DNA from: Gordonia paraffinivorans NBRC 108238
Lineage (GTDB): Bacteria; Actinomycetota; Actinomycetes; Mycobacteriales; Mycobacteriaceae
Direction of reading: 5' to 3'
Assembly (NCBI RefSeq): GCF_000344155.1
Contig: NZ_BAOQ01000045.1
Location: 1 to 35,276, forward strand
Length of the DNA: 35,276 bases
Position 1 is the stretch's first letter; each line of letters begins with the position of its first letter. The notes beneath the pieces are model-generated. The model saw only the letters and a list, made by a program, of their open reading frames with translations, searched no databases and had not been told where the DNA came from. The translations under genes were made by a program, and so were the position numbers. Shown piece by piece: positions 14,408 to 22,432 of this stretch.

Positions 14408-15610
14408 ATGACGCTGACCAGCACCGATGCGGAACCGCACGTGGCCCGCAACTATTCGCCGATCCCGGTCACCGCGGCGACGGCCGAGGGCGCGTGGGTG
14501 ACCGACGTGGACGGCCGCCGATACCTCGACTGCCTGGGGGCGTATTCGGCGGTCAACTTCGGCCACCGACATCCGCGCCTCGTCGCCGCCGCGCGCGACC
14601 AGCTGGACAGGCTCACCCTCACCAGTCGCGCCTTCCGCTCCGATCGCCTCGAGCCGTTCTGCGCCGCCCTGGCCGAACTGTGCGGCAAGGAGATGGTGCT
14701 GCCGATGAACACCGGCGCCGAGGCGGTCGAATCCGGGATCAAGGTCGCCCGCAAGTGGGGCTACGACGTGAAGGGCGTCCCCGACGGACAGGCCGAGATC
14801 GTCGTCGCCCACGGCAACTTCCACGGGCGCACCACCACGATCATCTCGTTCAGCGACGACCCCGACGCCCGCAACGGGTTCGGCCCGTACACACCGGGTT
14901 TCGTGCAGGTCCCCTTCGGCGATGCACGCGCGATCGCCGACGCCGTCGGCGAGAACACCGTGGCGGTGCTCATCGAGCCGATCCAGGGCGAGGCGGGCAT
15001 CGTCGTGCCGCCCGACGACTACCTGCCGCGGGTGCGCGCGCTGTGCTCCGAACACGACGTGCTGTTCATCGCCGACGAGATCCAGTCCGGCCTGGGACGC
15101 ACCGGCACGACCTTCGCCTGCGAGCTCTGGGACGTGGTCCCCGACGTGTACCTGCTCGGCAAGGCGCTCGGCGGCGGCATCGTCCCGGTCAGCGCGGTCG
15201 TCGCCGACCGCGATGTGCTGGGAGTGCTGCACCCCGGCCAGCACGGCTCCACCTTCGGCGGCAACCCGCTCGCCGCCGCGATCGGTCACGAGGTCGTCGA
15301 CATGCTCTCCGACGGCAGCTGGCAGCAACGCGCCGCCGATCTCGGCGCCCACCTGCACGCCCGACTGCGGGATTTCGTCGGCCACGGCGTCGTCGCCGTC
15401 CGTGGCAGGGGCCTGTGGGCGGGCATCGACCTCGAGCCGGAGCAGGGCACGGGCAAGGAGTTCTGCATCCGGCTCGCCGAGCACGGCGTCCTCGCCAAGG
15501 ACACCCACGGCTCGACGCTGCGCCTGGCTCCGCCGATCGTCGTCACCGAGGACGAGATCGATTGGGCGATGGACCGTTTCGCCGACGCACTGGACTTCTC
15601 CCGGCGCTAG
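14408..15610 (+). CDS. rocD: Ornithine--oxo-acid transaminase
   Basis: A 400-aa class III aminotransferase that converts ornithine and 2-oxoglutarate to glutamate semialdehyde and glutamate in arginine/ornithine catabolism. Seen: VDGRRYLDCLGAYSAVNFGHRHP, LPMNTGAEAVESGIKVARKWGY, VAHGNFHGRTTTIISFSDDPD, LIEPIQGEAGI, FIADEIQSGLGRTG and the PLP lysine in LLGKALGGGIVPVSAV. The ATG at 14408 lies 6 nt after TACGCT (leaderless). It is divergent from the Lrp/AsnC gene, which probably controls it. Its TAG stop overlaps the stop of the convergent tspO within one CTAG. Confidence 0.95.
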   Translation: MTLTSTDAEPHVARNYSPIPVTAATAEGAWVTDVDGRRYLDCLGAYSAVNFGHRHPRLVAAARDQLDRLTLTSRAFRSDRLEPFCAALAELCGKEMVLPMNTGAEAVESGIKVARKWGYDVKGVPDGQAEIVVAHGNFHGRTTTIISFSDDPDARNGFGPYTPGFVQVPFGDARAIADAVGENTVAVLIEPIQGEAGIVVPPDDYLPRVRALCSEHDVLFIADEIQSGLGRTGTTFACELWDVVPDVYLLGKALGGGIVPVSAVVADRDVLGVLHPGQHGSTFGGNPLAAAIGHEVVDMLSDGSWQQRAADLGAHLHARLRDFVGHGVVAVRGRGLWAGIDLEPEQGTGKEFCIRLAEHGVLAKDTHGSTLRLAPPIVVTEDEIDWAMDRFADALDFSRR

Positions 15611-16095
15611 CCGGCACGCACCCGGCGGCCGCGGTTGAGCCACCACGTCGAGGTCGACAGGACCGTCGCGAAGGCACACCATGCCGGATACGCCGCCAGC
15701 GCGGCCCCCGCCGGCGGGTTCACGGCGGCGGTGCGCCGGGCGAGGTCGGCGCTGCTCGCGGTCAGTGCGGCCGCCGCCACCGAGGCCGTCCCGAGAGCGC
15801 CCTTGCCGAAGTAGATCCAGCTCCAGGCCGCGTTCAGCGTGAGGTTCGTACCGAGCGCCGCGACATACGCGGCGCGCTCGTCGGCGTCGAGTTCGTCGAT
15901 GGTCACGGCCGAGGTGACGGCGATGTCGGCGTACAACGCCGTCCAGGCGACGGGGAAGACCCATGCGGGCGGCACGAAGCCGGGCTTGCGCAGTCGCGGG
16001 TACCAGGTCTGCACCGCCGGCCTGGTGACGATGCTGCCGATCGCCCCGGCGGCTGCCGTGGCGAGCGAGGTACCGATCAGTGTGGGGATACGCAT
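15607..16095 (-). CDS. TspO/MBR family protein
   Basis: A 162-aa membrane protein of the translocator (TspO/peripheral benzodiazepine receptor) family with five predicted helices. The signature WYPRLRKPGFVPPAWVFPVAWTALY is near residues 31-55, and LTLNAAWSWIYFGKG follows. TspO proteins bind porphyrins and other hydrophobic ligands and are linked to stress and tetrapyrrole handling. The ATG at 16095 gives normal family length. It is convergent with rocD, with overlapping stop codons, and no operon partner is obvious. Confidence 0.9.
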   Translation of the reverse strand: MRIPTLIGTSLATAAAGAIGSIVTRPAVQTWYPRLRKPGFVPPAWVFPVAWTALYADIAVTSAVTIDELDADERAAYVAALGTNLTLNAAWSWIYFGKGALGTASVAAAALTASSADLARRTAAVNPPAGAALAAYPAWCAFATVLSTSTWWLNRGRRVRAG

Positions 16096-16180
16096 GGATC
16101 GCCAATACCCGCTCGAGACCCGGTTCAACCGAGGGGCGCGGTCGACGGAGACGGCCCGGGGCCGCCGGGGCGACTCTCCG

Positions 16181-16504
16181 TCAGGTGTCCGCGGGGCGAC
16201 GCTCGGCGCCGCCGTCGGGCGTCGGCGCGTCGGTCGTGGCGCCGGTGTCCGCGTCATCGGTGGCGGACTGCGCCGCGACCGCGTCGGTGCCCTCGTCGAA
16301 TGCCTGATCCGGCTCCGGGTGGTCGGTGTCGAAGGACTCCGGGAGCTTCTTCAGCTGACGGTTCATCGACCAGATCAGGAATCCGGTGCCGATCAGCAGC
16401 AGCAGGATCACCAACAGGCCCAGCGGCGAGGACTTGCCGAACTCGGGTCCCTGCGGCTCCTCGGCCAGGACCATGACGGTGTTGACGATGTCGACGGTGT
16501 TCAT
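16181..16504 (-). CDS. Small single-pass membrane protein, translationally coupled to mca
   Basis: A 107-aa protein (Rv1083-like by position and type). It has a short N-terminus (VNTVMVLAEEPQGPEFGKSS), one transmembrane helix SPLGLLVILLLLIGTGFLIW, and an acidic, Asp/Thr/Ala-rich cytoplasmic tail. The ATG at 16504 shares one base with the mca TGA (TGATG), so the two genes are coupled in one operon. No catalytic motif is seen. Conservation of the pair in mycolata suggests a link to mycothiol-dependent detoxification, possibly a membrane partner, but this is inference. Confidence 0.85.
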   Translation of the reverse strand: MNTVDIVNTVMVLAEEPQGPEFGKSSPLGLLVILLLLIGTGFLIWSMNRQLKKLPESFDTDHPEPDQAFDEGTDAVAAQSATDDADTGATTDAPTPDGGAERRPADT

Positions 16505-17400
16505 CACGCCTCGATTCCGGAGAACAGATCGGTTTCCGGGATGGCCGTCTTCACCCGAGTCTGCGCGAGTTCGAACTCCTCGGTCGGCCACAGCCGCTGC
16601 TGCCATTCCAGCGGCACGGCGAAGAACACGCCGTTCGGGTCGATCTGTGTCGCGTGTGCACGCAACGCGTCGTCACGCTGCGGGAAGTACTCGGCGCATT
16701 CGATCTGGGTCGTCACGCGGCCCATCAGGTCGTTGCGGCTCGGATCCCACCTCTCGAGCCACTCCTTGAACGGGCTCTCCTGGCCGTGACGCTCGAACTC
16801 GTCGGAGAACAGCATCATGCGATCGCGGATGAAGCCGTGCGTGTAGTACAGCTTCAACGGGGTCCAGGGCTCGCCGGTGCCGGGGTAGGCGTCGGGATCC
16901 CCCGACTTCTCGAACGCCTCGACCGACACCTCATGGCAGCGGATGTGGTCGGGATGGGGATAACCGCCGTGCTCGTCGTAGGTGATGATGACGTGGGGCC
17001 GGAACTCCCGCACCACCTTGATCAGGGCTTCCGCGGCCTCTTCGAGCGGGATGGTCGCGAACGACCCCTCCGGAAGCGGAGGCCTGGGGTCGCCTTCGGG
17101 CAGGCCGGAGTCGACGAAGCCGAGCCAGCGATGCTGGACGCCGAGTGCCTCGGCAGCCTTGGCCATCTCCTCCCGGCGGACCTCGTGGATCCGGTCCTTG
17201 ATGCCGGGCAGGTCCATCGCCGGATTGAGGATGTCGCCACGTTCGCCACCGGTGAGGGTGACGATCAGCACCTCGTGGCCCTCGGCGGCGTACTTGGCCG
17301 ATGTCGCCGCCCCCTTGCTCGACTCATCGTCGGGATGCGCGTGGACCGCCATCAGACGGAACACACCCGGCTGCGGGTCGTCGGCACGGGATTCGGTCAC
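16504..17400 (-). CDS. mca: Mycothiol S-conjugate amidase
   Basis: A 298-aa zinc amidase of the LmbE/PIG-L fold. It cleaves mycothiol S-conjugates of electrophiles and drugs into a mercapturate and GlcN-inositol, a cytosolic detoxification step specific to mycothiol-producing Actinobacteria. The zinc motif [12 protein letters not shown] is at about residue 20, with the third ligand region [28 protein letters not shown] and the C-terminal [23 protein letters not shown] distinguish Mca from the deacetylase MshB. The GTG start at 17400 has a good Shine-Dalgarno (GGTGAGGA). It is divergent from the DUF4307 gene, as for Rv1082/Rv1081c, and upstream of the coupled small membrane protein. Confidence 0.96.
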   Translation of the reverse strand: MTESRADDPQPGVFRLMAVHAHPDDESSKGAATSAKYAAEGHEVLIVTLTGGERGDILNPAMDLPGIKDRIHEVRREEMAKAAEALGVQHRWLGFVDSGLPEGDPRPPLPEGSFATIPLEEAAEALIKVVREFRPHVIITYDEHGGYPHPDHIRCHEVSVEAFEKSGDPDAYPGTGEPWTPLKLYYTHGFIRDRMMLFSDEFERHGQESPFKEWLERWDPSRNDLMGRVTTQIECAEYFPQRDDALRAHATQIDPNGVFFAVPLEWQQRLWPTEEFELAQTRVKTAIPETDLFSGIEA

Positions 17401-17448
17401 AGTTCCTCACCTTCGGATCGCTACTGGTCCCATGGTAGGTATTGACAA

Positions 17449-17910
17449 GTGAACAGTTCGGACGGGGGCGCCACGGAGCGCCCACGCAGCGGCCCGCGTG
17501 CCACCTACCCGGAGCAATCGGGTTCGGCGCTGACCAGGCGTCGCTGGGCCTTCGGACTGACCATTCTCGTCGTCGTCGCAGGTGTCGTCCTCGCGGTCAT
17601 CGGCTACGGCAAGTTCGGCACCTCCGACGTGTCCGGTGAGGCCACCGGCTACGAGATCCTCGACGATCGCACCGTCGCGGTCCAGTTCACCGTCGACCGC
17701 TCCGATCCGAGCAAACCCGCAGCGTGTGTGGTGCGCGGGCGTTCCAAGGACGGCAGCGAGACCGGGCGCCGGGAGATCCTGATCCCGGCCGACGACGCCG
17801 AGCGGATCGGGGTACGCACCGAGGTCACCACCTCCAGACCGCCGGTGATCGGCGAGGTCTTCGGCTGCACCGTCGACGTCCCGCCGTACCTGCAGCCCGA
17901 CCAGTCGTGA
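17449..17910 (+). CDS. DUF4307 domain membrane-anchored protein
   Basis: A 153-aa protein with a short N-terminal cytoplasmic part, one transmembrane helix (WAFGLTILVVVAGVVLAVIGYG, about residues 33-54) and an extracytoplasmic beta-rich domain (YEILDDRTVAVQFTVDRSDPSKPAACVVRGRSKDGSE...IGEVFGCTVDVPPYLQP). This is the Rv1081c/DUF4307 family, common in Actinobacteria and of unknown function. Start GTG at 17449. Divergent from mca with a 48-bp gap. Its TGA overlaps the GTG of the next gene (GTGA at 17907-17910), so the transporter downstream is translationally coupled. Confidence 0.9.
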   Translation: MNSSDGGATERPRSGPRATYPEQSGSALTRRRWAFGLTILVVVAGVVLAVIGYGKFGTSDVSGEATGYEILDDRTVAVQFTVDRSDPSKPAACVVRGRSKDGSETGRREILIPADDAERIGVRTEVTTSRPPVIGEVFGCTVDVPPYLQPDQS

Positions 17911-18668
17911 CCGCGACGCCGACCGAGCCCCACGGCGCGCCCGGATCCCGGGCTGCCTTCGCGTCGATCGGCAGTCGCTTCTTCCCCCTGCTCGTCGCGC
18001 TCTTCGTCGGTGTGATGTTGATCAGCAACGTCACCGGCACCAAGGGCGTCGTCCTCTTCGACGACTGGCTGAACCTCGACATCGGACCCGTCCACCTCGA
18101 GGGGCTCGTCACCGACGGCGCGTTCTATCTCTTCCCGCTCGCCTACGTCCTCGGCGACGTCATCAGCGAGGTGTACGGGTTCAAGGCGATGCGCCGCACC
18201 ATCCTCGCCGGTTTCGCGGTGCTGATCCTCGCGTCGCTGTGCTTCTGGCTGACCATCCACCTACCGGCCGCCGAGTTCTACGACGGCCAGCAGGCCTTCG
18301 AGACCGTGGCCGGCGTCGTCCCGCAATTCCTTCTCGCCGGACTCGCCGGATATGTCGTCGGCGAACTCCTCAACTCCTTCGTGCTGGTCAGGATGAAGGA
18401 GCGCGCCGGAGAACGCCATCTGTGGGCACGACTCGTGGGCTCGACGGTGGTGGGGGAACTCGCCGACACGATCGTGTTCTGCGCGATCGCCGCCACCGCC
18501 CTCGGGATCTCGTCGTGGGGCGACTTCGTGAACTACACCGTGGTCGGGTTTGTGTGGAAGACGCTGGTCGAGATCGTCATCATGCCCGTGACGTATCTCG
18601 TTGTGGCATGGCTCAAGAGGGCCGAACCGACATATCAGGAAGCTCTCGCATCGGCCACCGCTGAGTAA
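17907..18668 (+). CDS. Queuosine precursor transporter family protein (YhhQ/DUF165)
   Basis: A 253-aa integral membrane protein of the QPTR (YhhQ, Vut_1) family, about six helices. Family signatures: FFPLLVALFVGVMLISNVTGTK, PLAYVLGDVISEVYGFKAMRR, LAGYVVGELLNSFVLVRMK, GSTVVGELADTIVFCAIA and TLVEIVIMPVTYLVVAWLKR. These proteins import preQ0/preQ1 or related 7-deazaguanines for queuosine salvage in tRNA. No queuosine genes or preQ1 riboswitch is visible in the window. The GTG at 17907 overlaps the DUF4307 stop in GTGA, so the pair forms an operon. greA follows 145 bp downstream with its own leader. Confidence 0.92.
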   Translation: MTATPTEPHGAPGSRAAFASIGSRFFPLLVALFVGVMLISNVTGTKGVVLFDDWLNLDIGPVHLEGLVTDGAFYLFPLAYVLGDVISEVYGFKAMRRTILAGFAVLILASLCFWLTIHLPAAEFYDGQQAFETVAGVVPQFLLAGLAGYVVGELLNSFVLVRMKERAGERHLWARLVGSTVVGELADTIVFCAIAATALGISSWGDFVNYTVVGFVWKTLVEIVIMPVTYLVVAWLKRAEPTYQEALASATAE

Positions 18669-18710
18669 AGGATGTGCCAGGCATCTCACCGGCTGGTACC
18701 ATTGATGTAT

Positions 18711-18734
18711 ACACGGCTCCGCAAGGGGTCGTGT
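18711..18734 (+). promoter_or_regulatory. Tetraloop hairpin in the greA leader
   Basis: ACACGGCTCC - GCAA - GGGGTCGTGT folds as a 10-bp stem (two G-U pairs) capped by a GNRA tetraloop, 80 nt before the greA ATG. It could end transcripts of the upstream transporter gene or be a leader element of greA; it is not followed by a strong U-tract. Confidence 0.5.
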
Positions 18735-18813
18735 TGCTGCATTTATAGCAGTCCACATGTCGCGCGGCGCAACAAGGCAGCTGCGTGGCGCGGACAACGA
18801 GAAGGAGTGACCG

Positions 18814-19305
18814 ATGACCGACACCCAGGTGACCTGGTTGACCCAAGAGTCGCACGACCGCCTGAAGGCCGAGCTCGACTCATTGATCGCCAATCGTCCG
18901 GTCATTGCCGCCGAGATCAATGAACGACGCGAAGAGGGCGACCTCAAGGAGAACGGCGGATACCACGCCGCCCGCGAGGAGCAGGGTCAGCAGGAGGCCC
19001 GTATTCGCCAGCTCCAGGAGTTGCTGAACAACGCCAAGGTCGGCGAGGCCCCGACCCAGTCCGGCGTCGCGCTCCCGGGCTCCGTCGTGACCGTCTACTA
19101 TGACGGTGACGAGAACGACAGGGAGACCTTCCTGATCGCCACCCGCGAGGAGGGCGCCTCGGGTGAGATCGAGACCTACTCCCCCAGCTCGCCTCTCGGT
19201 GCCGCGCTGATCGACGCGAAGGTCGGCGAGACCCGTGAGTACACCGTGCCGAGCGGCGCCACCGTCAAGGTGACCCTCGTGAGCGCGGAGCCGTACCACG
19301 GCTGA
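18814..19305 (+). CDS. greA: Transcription elongation factor GreA
   Basis: A 163-aa factor that binds in the secondary channel of RNA polymerase and stimulates cleavage of backtracked RNA. The N-terminal coiled coil ([17 protein letters not shown]...[32 protein letters not shown]) carries the acidic tip (EEGDLKEN), and the C-terminal FKBP-like domain ends [31 protein letters not shown]. The ATG at 18814 has a strong ribosome site (AAGGAG). Equivalent of Rv1080c. Its terminator 3' of the stop has been split by the IS30 element. Confidence 0.97.
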   Translation: MTDTQVTWLTQESHDRLKAELDSLIANRPVIAAEINERREEGDLKENGGYHAAREEQGQQEARIRQLQELLNNAKVGEAPTQSGVALPGSVVTVYYDGDENDRETFLIATREEGASGEIETYSPSSPLGAALIDAKVGETREYTVPSGATVKVTLVSAEPYHG

Positions 19306-19339
19306 CAACCAGCCACAACGACAGAGGCCCACCGCCTTT

Positions 19340-19367
19340 GGCGGATTCAAGGGGTCGTCGCAACACC
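19340..19367 (+). repeat. IS30 left inverted repeat
   Basis: 28-bp terminal repeat starting GGCGGATTC and ending GTCGCAACACC; flanked outside by TTT. Confidence 0.85.
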
Positions 19368-19374
19368 AAGTGAA

Positions 19375-20742
19375 CTAGACAAGTTCTAGCAGACGCTCGG
19401 CTGGAGTTTTCCAGCCGAGCGTTTTGCGTGGGCGACCATTGAGCTTCTGGGCGACGTGCTCGAGGTCCTCGATCCCATAGACGGTCAGGTCGGTACCCTT
19501 GGGAAAGTACTGCCGTAGCAGTCCGTTCGTGTTCTCGTTCGACCCGCGCTGCCAGGGCGACGCAGGGTCGCAGAAATAGACCGGAACACCAGTGGCGACC
19601 CTGAACGCCTTGTGCGCGGCCATTTCTGCGCCCTGGTCCCAGGTCAACGACCCTCGCAGATGCTGCGGTAGCGTGCCGACCAGCGTCACGAGGACATCAC
19701 GGACCGTCTCGGCAGTGTGGTCCCCGTCGGGCAGGTGCCCGAGCATCACGTAACGGGTCGTGCGTTCGACGAGCGTGACGATCGCGGACTTGTTCTGCTC
19801 CCCGGTGATCAGGTCGCCTTCCCAATGCCCGGGAACAGCACGATCCTCGACCTCTGCGGGACGCTCGCTGATCATCACCATCGGGTCGACAAACCGGCTC
19901 GTACGATGCTCGGGCGAGCGGTGGGGTTTGCGGCGCGTCCGCCCCGTGCGCAAGGCAACTTGGATCTCACGTTTGAGACCGCCGCGGGCCTGGACATAGA
20001 TGGCCTGGTAGATGGTCTCCGTGCTCACGCGCATGCCCTCATCGTCTGGATGGTCCTCGCGGATCCGATTGCGGATCTGCTCCGGAGACCATTGTTCCCG
20101 TAGACCGTCCATGACGTACTCACGCAGCGGGCCGGGCTCGGCGAGCAGCGCCGGTTTCGGGCGTGCCCGTGCGCCGGCGGCCGCCCTGTGTGCTCCGTGC
20201 GGCAGGTATCGCCCGCCGACGGTGTGCGCGTCGAGTTCGCGTTTGATCGTCGACGCCGGCCGACCCAGCTCCCTCCCGATTGCGCGCAACGACAGGCCTA
20301 CCCGGCGCAGGTCAGCGATCTTCTCCCGCTCCAGCAGCGACAACAGCCGGGAACCGACTTGTTCCGGAATCGGGGACGGCGGATTTTCCATGGTCTCCAT
20401 CGTGGTGCGTCCGGTCGTGTAGTCCACACGTCGCCCGTCCGGATAGAACCGCGAGTTCCGAGACTTGCGGATTCCGCGTTCCCAATCACGCGCAGTGCGC
20501 TCATTGATGGCGACACGCTCCACGGCCTCTCGCCGCGTCAGGCCCTGCCCTCGCAGTTGCAGATACTCGGCCTTGCGTGGATGCCCCAACCGATGCGACG
20601 ACAACCCGGCCTGCCGAGCCCATCCATACGCGGTGTTCCGATTGACATCGAGCAGACGCGCGACCTCAGCCACGCTCCCGACCTCATCCATCAACGCCAG
20701 GAAACGAACCTTCAACGACGCAGTCTTCTCCGAAAACGACAC
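19375..20742 (-). CDS. IS30-family transposase
   Basis: A 455-aa transposase. N-terminal HTH region (SVAEVARLLDVNRNTAYGWARQAGLSS), a second HTH of the IS30 type (EKIADLRRVGLSLRAIGRELGRPASTIKREL) and the DDE integrase core: Asp in GHWEGDLITG, Asp in LTWDQGAEM, and Glu in RGSNENTNGLLRQYFPKGTD. Length is normal for actinobacterial IS30 members and no disruption is seen, so the element is probably active. The GTG start at 20742 lies next to a hairpin formed by a subterminal copy of the terminal repeat (20743-20783), which may limit its expression. Confidence 0.95.
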   Translation of the reverse strand: MSFSEKTASLKVRFLALMDEVGSVAEVARLLDVNRNTAYGWARQAGLSSHRLGHPRKAEYLQLRGQGLTRREAVERVAINERTARDWERGIRKSRNSRFYPDGRRVDYTTGRTTMETMENPPSPIPEQVGSRLLSLLEREKIADLRRVGLSLRAIGRELGRPASTIKRELDAHTVGGRYLPHGAHRAAAGARARPKPALLAEPGPLREYVMDGLREQWSPEQIRNRIREDHPDDEGMRVSTETIYQAIYVQARGGLKREIQVALRTGRTRRKPHRSPEHRTSRFVDPMVMISERPAEVEDRAVPGHWEGDLITGEQNKSAIVTLVERTTRYVMLGHLPDGDHTAETVRDVLVTLVGTLPQHLRGSLTWDQGAEMAAHKAFRVATGVPVYFCDPASPWQRGSNENTNGLLRQYFPKGTDLTVYGIEDLEHVAQKLNGRPRKTLGWKTPAERLLELV

Positions 20743-20783
20743 GGTGGTCGCAACCTCCCGAAACTCGGGGTGTTGCGACCACC
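20743..20783 (-). repeat. Subterminal hairpin of the IS30 right end
   Basis: GGTGGTCGCAAC (20743-20754) is the exact reverse complement of 20772-20783, which belongs to the right terminal repeat; an inner CCCG/CGGG pair extends the stem. It lies directly upstream of the transposase GTG. Confidence 0.6.
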
Positions 20784-20796
20784 GTTAGAACCCGCC
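20769..20796 (-). repeat. IS30 right inverted repeat
   Basis: 28-bp terminal repeat; read inward it starts GGCGGGTTC and ends GTCGCAACACC. Flanked outside by TTT. Confidence 0.85.
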
Positions 20797-20833
20797 TTTC
20801 GGCCGGTGGGCCTCTGTCGTAGACGGGGTCAGG

Positions 20834-21556
20834 TCAGGAGAGATTGACCTTCACGCCGTTGGAGAACATCGAATCGTGTAGCTCGATGCCGGCCGGCTTC
20901 GCGTCGGCGGGCATGTCGTATACGAGCTTGACCTCGACCTTGTTACCGGGGTTGATGTTGTCCCAGACCGGGATGTCGCTGCCTCCCAGCGCGATCTGAG
21001 CGGAGGTGTCGGGTTCGAATTCACGTCCCTCGGCGTCGACGAGCTTCTGGGAGGTGGGCGAGAAGTCCTTGGGCTCCTTGCTGGTGTTCTCGACCGTCAT
21101 GGTGACGATCACGAACTGACCCTGGGCCTCCTCGGTGAGGAACTCGTTCTCACCCACCGACTTCAGTCCCGACTCGACGTTGGTGACGACGAACTCGAAC
21201 TTGCCGTCACGTACCGGCGTGTTGAGGCCCGGCGTGGACTCCCCACCGCCCGAGCCTCCCTGATCGGACGAGCTCGAGTTGTTCGACGACGCGGTGTTGT
21301 CGGAGTCGTCGCCGCCACCACTCGTCGCCACCGCGATGATCACGATCAGCACCACGAGGATGCCGAGGATCCACGGCCACTTCTTTTTCTTCTTCGGCGG
21401 GGCGGCCGGCGGCTGGGCAGGCGGTGCACCGTACGGACCGGGTGCCCCGTACTGGGGCTGCTGTCCGTAGGGCTGGCCCGGATAGGGAGCCTGGCCCGGC
21501 TGCGGGACCTGACCCGGGAACGGCTGCCCGGGCTGGGGATTCTGGGGTTCGGTCAT
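20834..21556 (-). CDS. DUF4352 domain protein with Pro/Gln-rich N-terminus
   Basis: A 240-aa membrane-anchored protein. Residues 1-55 are a cytoplasmic Pro/Gln/Gly/Tyr repeat region ([12 protein letters not shown]), followed by KKKKK, one transmembrane helix ([21 protein letters not shown]), a Ser/Asn/Gly linker and an extracytoplasmic DUF4352 immunoglobulin-like domain ([16 protein letters not shown]...[35 protein letters not shown]). Function unknown; such domains are thought to bind partners at the cell surface. ATG at 21556 with ribosome site AAAGGA. Convergent with greA; its terminator arm is the right part of the split hairpin. Confidence 0.9.
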   Translation of the reverse strand: MTEPQNPQPGQPFPGQVPQPGQAPYPGQPYGQQPQYGAPGPYGAPPAQPPAAPPKKKKKWPWILGILVVLIVIIAVATSGGGDDSDNTASSNNSSSSDQGGSGGGESTPGLNTPVRDGKFEFVVTNVESGLKSVGENEFLTEEAQGQFVIVTMTVENTSKEPKDFSPTSQKLVDAEGREFEPDTSAQIALGGSDIPVWDNINPGNKVEVKLVYDMPADAKPAGIELHDSMFSNGVKVNLS

Positions 21557-21716
21557 TTCTTTCCTTTGTTAGTGCAGACCTGGAGAACCATTCTGCACAA
21601 CGGCCCTGACAATTCTTCATGTCCTTCAGCCGAACCAATCGACCCCGAAAACGGGACCATTGCGTTCAATTCCGGGACATTACATCCGATGATCGACAGC
21701 ACGCCGACATCAGATT

Positions 21717-22166
21717 TCAGCTGTGGTCGGCTCCGTATACGGCCTGCTGATACGTGAAACCCTCGTACTCCAGCTGTTCGATCAAGCCCTTCCGCGAGAA
21801 CGGCGAGATCTCGCGGTAGGACCGCGCCGTCCGCGCCGCCTGCTCGTACCAGTCGACCTCGCCGTCGGCTTCGAGTTGGTTCACCGCCGCCGTCGCGTCC
21901 GACGTCGAGAAGCCTTCGTACTCGAGCTGATCGATCAGCCCTGACCTGGAGAAACCGGAGATCTCGAGGTAGTCCCGCGCCATGGCCACGGCATTCGACC
22001 GCTCCGAGGCGAGCTTCACCGTCACCTGCGACACCTCCGCCGGCCACGGAGCCGCCGTCGACTCGGGGCCGGCCCCGCCCGTGCCGGCCAGTACCCCGAT
22101 CGCCACCACGAATGCGGCCAGGACGCCGGCCGCCCATGGCCATTTCCTTGTCCATGACAAATTCAT
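21717..22166 (-). CDS. Membrane-anchored protein with two Ltp repeats
   Basis: A 149-aa protein with a basic N-terminus and a hydrophobic segment (WPWAAGVLAAFVVAIGVLAGTGG) serving as signal anchor, followed by two copies of the Ltp (host cell surface-exposed lipoprotein) domain: ARDYLEISGFSRSGLIDQLEYEGFS and ARSYREISPFSRKGLIEQLEYEGFT. No lipobox cysteine is present, so it is not a lipoprotein. Ltp domains were characterised in a streptococcal phage superinfection-exclusion lipoprotein, but they are also common in Actinobacteria with unknown roles. ATG at 22166 with ribosome site GAAGGA. Same direction as the DUF4352 gene, 160 bp upstream of it; that gap shows nothing recognisable. Confidence 0.88.
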   Translation of the reverse strand: MNLSWTRKWPWAAGVLAAFVVAIGVLAGTGGAGPESTAAPWPAEVSQVTVKLASERSNAVAMARDYLEISGFSRSGLIDQLEYEGFSTSDATAAVNQLEADGEVDWYEQAARTARSYREISPFSRKGLIEQLEYEGFTYQQAVYGADHS

Positions 22167-22432
22167 CGCACGTCCTTCTCTTCGAGCGCCCCGGGAAGTG
22201 GGCCGCGTCTGCACATGAAGATGTCACGGGGGTATGACAGAAACGGCGTGGCCTATTGTCGTCCGATCGGACGAATCTATTCCTGGTCCCATATCCATCG
22301 GTTCTCCACTTTTCCGTCTATGGGTCTCTCCGGCGGGATCACGGACGGGAGGTGGAACCGCCGCCGCGACCGCACGCGGGCCCGTCCGCGGAACCGCCTG
22401 TGGGACGGTCGTGCCGGTGTTTCAATGGGCCC

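Larger units (their letters stand above)
19340..20796 (-). mobile_element. Complete IS30-family insertion sequence (1457 bp)
   Basis: Bounded by 28-bp imperfect inverted repeats (19340-19367 and 20769-20796; 22 of 28 positions match; both ends start GGCGG and end GTCGCAACACC on the inner side). A 3-bp target duplication TTT flanks it (19337-19339 and 20797-20799). It encodes one transposase. It sits in the loop of the greA/DUF4352 terminator. Confidence 0.9.
19318..20820. terminator. Bidirectional terminator of greA and the DUF4352 gene, split by IS30
   Basis: ACGACAGAGGCCCACCG at 19318-19334 is the exact reverse complement of 20804-20820 (17-bp arms). Without the intervening IS30 element and one TTT copy, the arms would form a hairpin with a 9-nt loop lying between the convergent greA and DUF4352 genes. 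It is therefore an interrupted terminator; each gene now keeps only one arm. Confidence 0.85.

Noticed and set aside
15607..15610. CTAG shared by rocD and tspO stops as a possible insertion scar
   Set aside because: No element or duplication is present; simply overlapping convergent stop codons.
17880..17960. preQ1 riboswitch for the queuosine transporter
   Set aside because: The transporter start overlaps the upstream gene and no pseudoknot-like sequence is visible.
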